In this document: positions 11,475 through 12,142 of the stretch, in pieces | Numbering within the stretch: position 1 is the first letter of the stretch | Layout of the letters: every line of letters begins with the position of its first letter | Source of the DNA: SAR324 cluster bacterium | GTDB lineage: Bacteria; SAR324; XYD2-FULL-50-16 | Length of the DNA stretch: 12,142 bases | Direction: 5' to 3' | Assembly (NCBI GenBank): GCA_002401295.1 | Contig: NVSR01000010.1 | Coordinates: forward strand, 20,841-32,982 | The notes under the pieces: model-generated | What the model was told of the DNA's origin: nothing | Database searches by the model: none | The model's input: the letters and a program-made list of their open reading frames with translations, nothing else | Translations under genes and position numbers: made by a program

Positions 11475-12142
11475 GTGAGTGACGTTCGAGTTCGTTTTGC
11501 CCCCAGCCCCACTGGCTATTTGCATGTCGGTGGATTAAGAACAGCTCTCTTTAATTATCTTTTTGCAGCTGGTCAGGGAGGAAAAACTATTCTCCGCATC
11601 GAGGATACCGACCAGAGCAGAAAAGTAGAAGGAGCGGTAGAGAACCTCATCAAATCTCTCCAAGAGACAGGAGTAGTCTTTGACGAGGGAGCTCATCTGG
11701 GTGGTGAATTCGGACCCTATGTTCAATCCGAAAGACTAGCCCTCTACCAAAAATATTTGGACCAACTCTTAACACAGGAAGATGCTTACCACTGCTTTTG
11801 CTCAGAAGAAGTTTTAGCTCAAATGCGTGAAGAGCAGCTGCAAAAGAAGGAATCCACCAAATATGACGGGCGTTGTCGTCACTTGAGTTCAGAGGTTGTG
11901 CAAGCCAAGCTGGCTGAAAAAGCTCCTTTCGTTGTCAGGTTAAAAATTCGAGAAGATCGGGGAGACTACATCATCGAGGATGAAATCAGAGGAAAGGTTC
12001 ACTTCAGCCCCGAACAGATTGATGATCAAATTTTGCTCAAATCTGATGGTTTCCCGACCTATCACCTTGCCAATGTTGTGGATGATCACCTGATGCAGAT
12101 TACCCATGTAATTCGAGGTGAAGAATGGTTGCCCTCAACGCC
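11475..12142 (+). CDS. gltX: Glutamyl-tRNA synthetase (5' part)
   Basis: GltX charges tRNA(Glu) with glutamate. The first 222 residues are in the window; the gene runs off the 3' edge. The start is GTG at 11475, with GGAG five bases upstream; an ATG at 11464 is out of frame and stops at once. The class I signature is clear: VRFAPSPTGYLHVGGLRTALFNYLFA, with HVGG as the HIGH motif (17-20), then TILRIEDTDQSRKVEGAVENLI. A zinc site as in enteric GluRS is present, CxC at 107/109 with C-R-H at 134-136 (YHCFCS and DGRCRHL). Then DGFPTYHLANVVDDHLMQITHVIRGEEWLPST is the conserved active-site block. The KMSKS motif lies beyond the window. It has a long hairpin-rich leader and no visible link to its neighbours. 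Confidence 0.97.
   Translation, partial: MSDVRVRFAPSPTGYLHVGGLRTALFNYLFAAGQGGKTILRIEDTDQSRKVEGAVENLIKSLQETGVVFDEGAHLGGEFGPYVQSERLALYQKYLDQLLTQEDAYHCFCSEEVLAQMREEQLQKKESTKYDGRCRHLSSEVVQAKLAEKAPFVVRLKIREDRGDYIIEDEIRGKVHFSPEQIDDQILLKSDGFPTYHLANVVDDHLMQITHVIRGEEWLPST

Overview
The window is an almost continuous flagellar gene cluster from a Gram-negative (diderm) bacterium, followed by a more loosely packed region with cysK, two PilZ-type genes and the start of gltX. FlgH and FlgI (L- and P-ring proteins) imply an outer membrane and a peptidoglycan layer. The order flgA-flgH-flgI-flgJ-flgM-flgN-flgK-flgL-csrA-fliW is the arrangement I associate with Deltaproteobacteria and related phyla. Base composition is moderate and slightly AT-rich by eye. 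I cannot assign a genus; a deltaproteobacterial or SAR324-like lineage is a guess from gene order only.

Layout. Positions 1-381 hold the 3' end of flgA (P-ring chaperone). Then come flgH (lipoprotein, followed by an intrinsic terminator), flgI, a short flgJ (rod-binding part only), flgM (anti-sigma-28), flgN (chaperone), flgK and an unusually long flgL (hook-filament junction), csrA and fliW. All of these are on the plus strand. After a 257-bp gap comes cysK, which converges on a minus-strand gene with a degenerate PilZ-like N-terminus. A 468-bp gene-free gap separates that gene from a divergent plus-strand single-domain PilZ protein with intact c-di-GMP motifs. A second gene-free gap of about 600 bp, rich in hairpins, leads to the 5' part of gltX, which runs off the window.

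Regulation is the most interesting layer. An exact match to the enterobacterial sigma-28 (FliA) promoter (TAAAGCTT-N11-GCCGATAA) lies just upstream of flgM, so the anti-sigma factor gene and the genes after it look like a late class transcribed by the sigma factor that FlgM inhibits. On top of this sits a probable post-transcriptional CsrA layer. The csrA Shine-Dalgarno sequence is displayed in the hexaloop of a 6-bp hairpin (loop ATGGAG), a classic CsrA/RsmA site. The flgN-flgK gap carries two full matches to the CsrA/RsmE consensus, one in the hexaloop of a 7-bp hairpin nested inside a 10-bp long-range stem. With fliW next door, and a CsrA with the longer C-terminal tail typical of FliW partners, the window suggests a CsrA-FliW switch that acts on flgK and on csrA itself. 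The better-known target of such switches is flagellin. This is inferred from sequence and has not been shown.

The hook-filament proteins are also unusual. FlgL is nearly twice the usual enteric length because of a central insert of about 320 residues with an Asp-box-like motif. FlgK and FlgL appear to share a related insert motif. No transposase, CRISPR array, tRNA or rRNA was seen.
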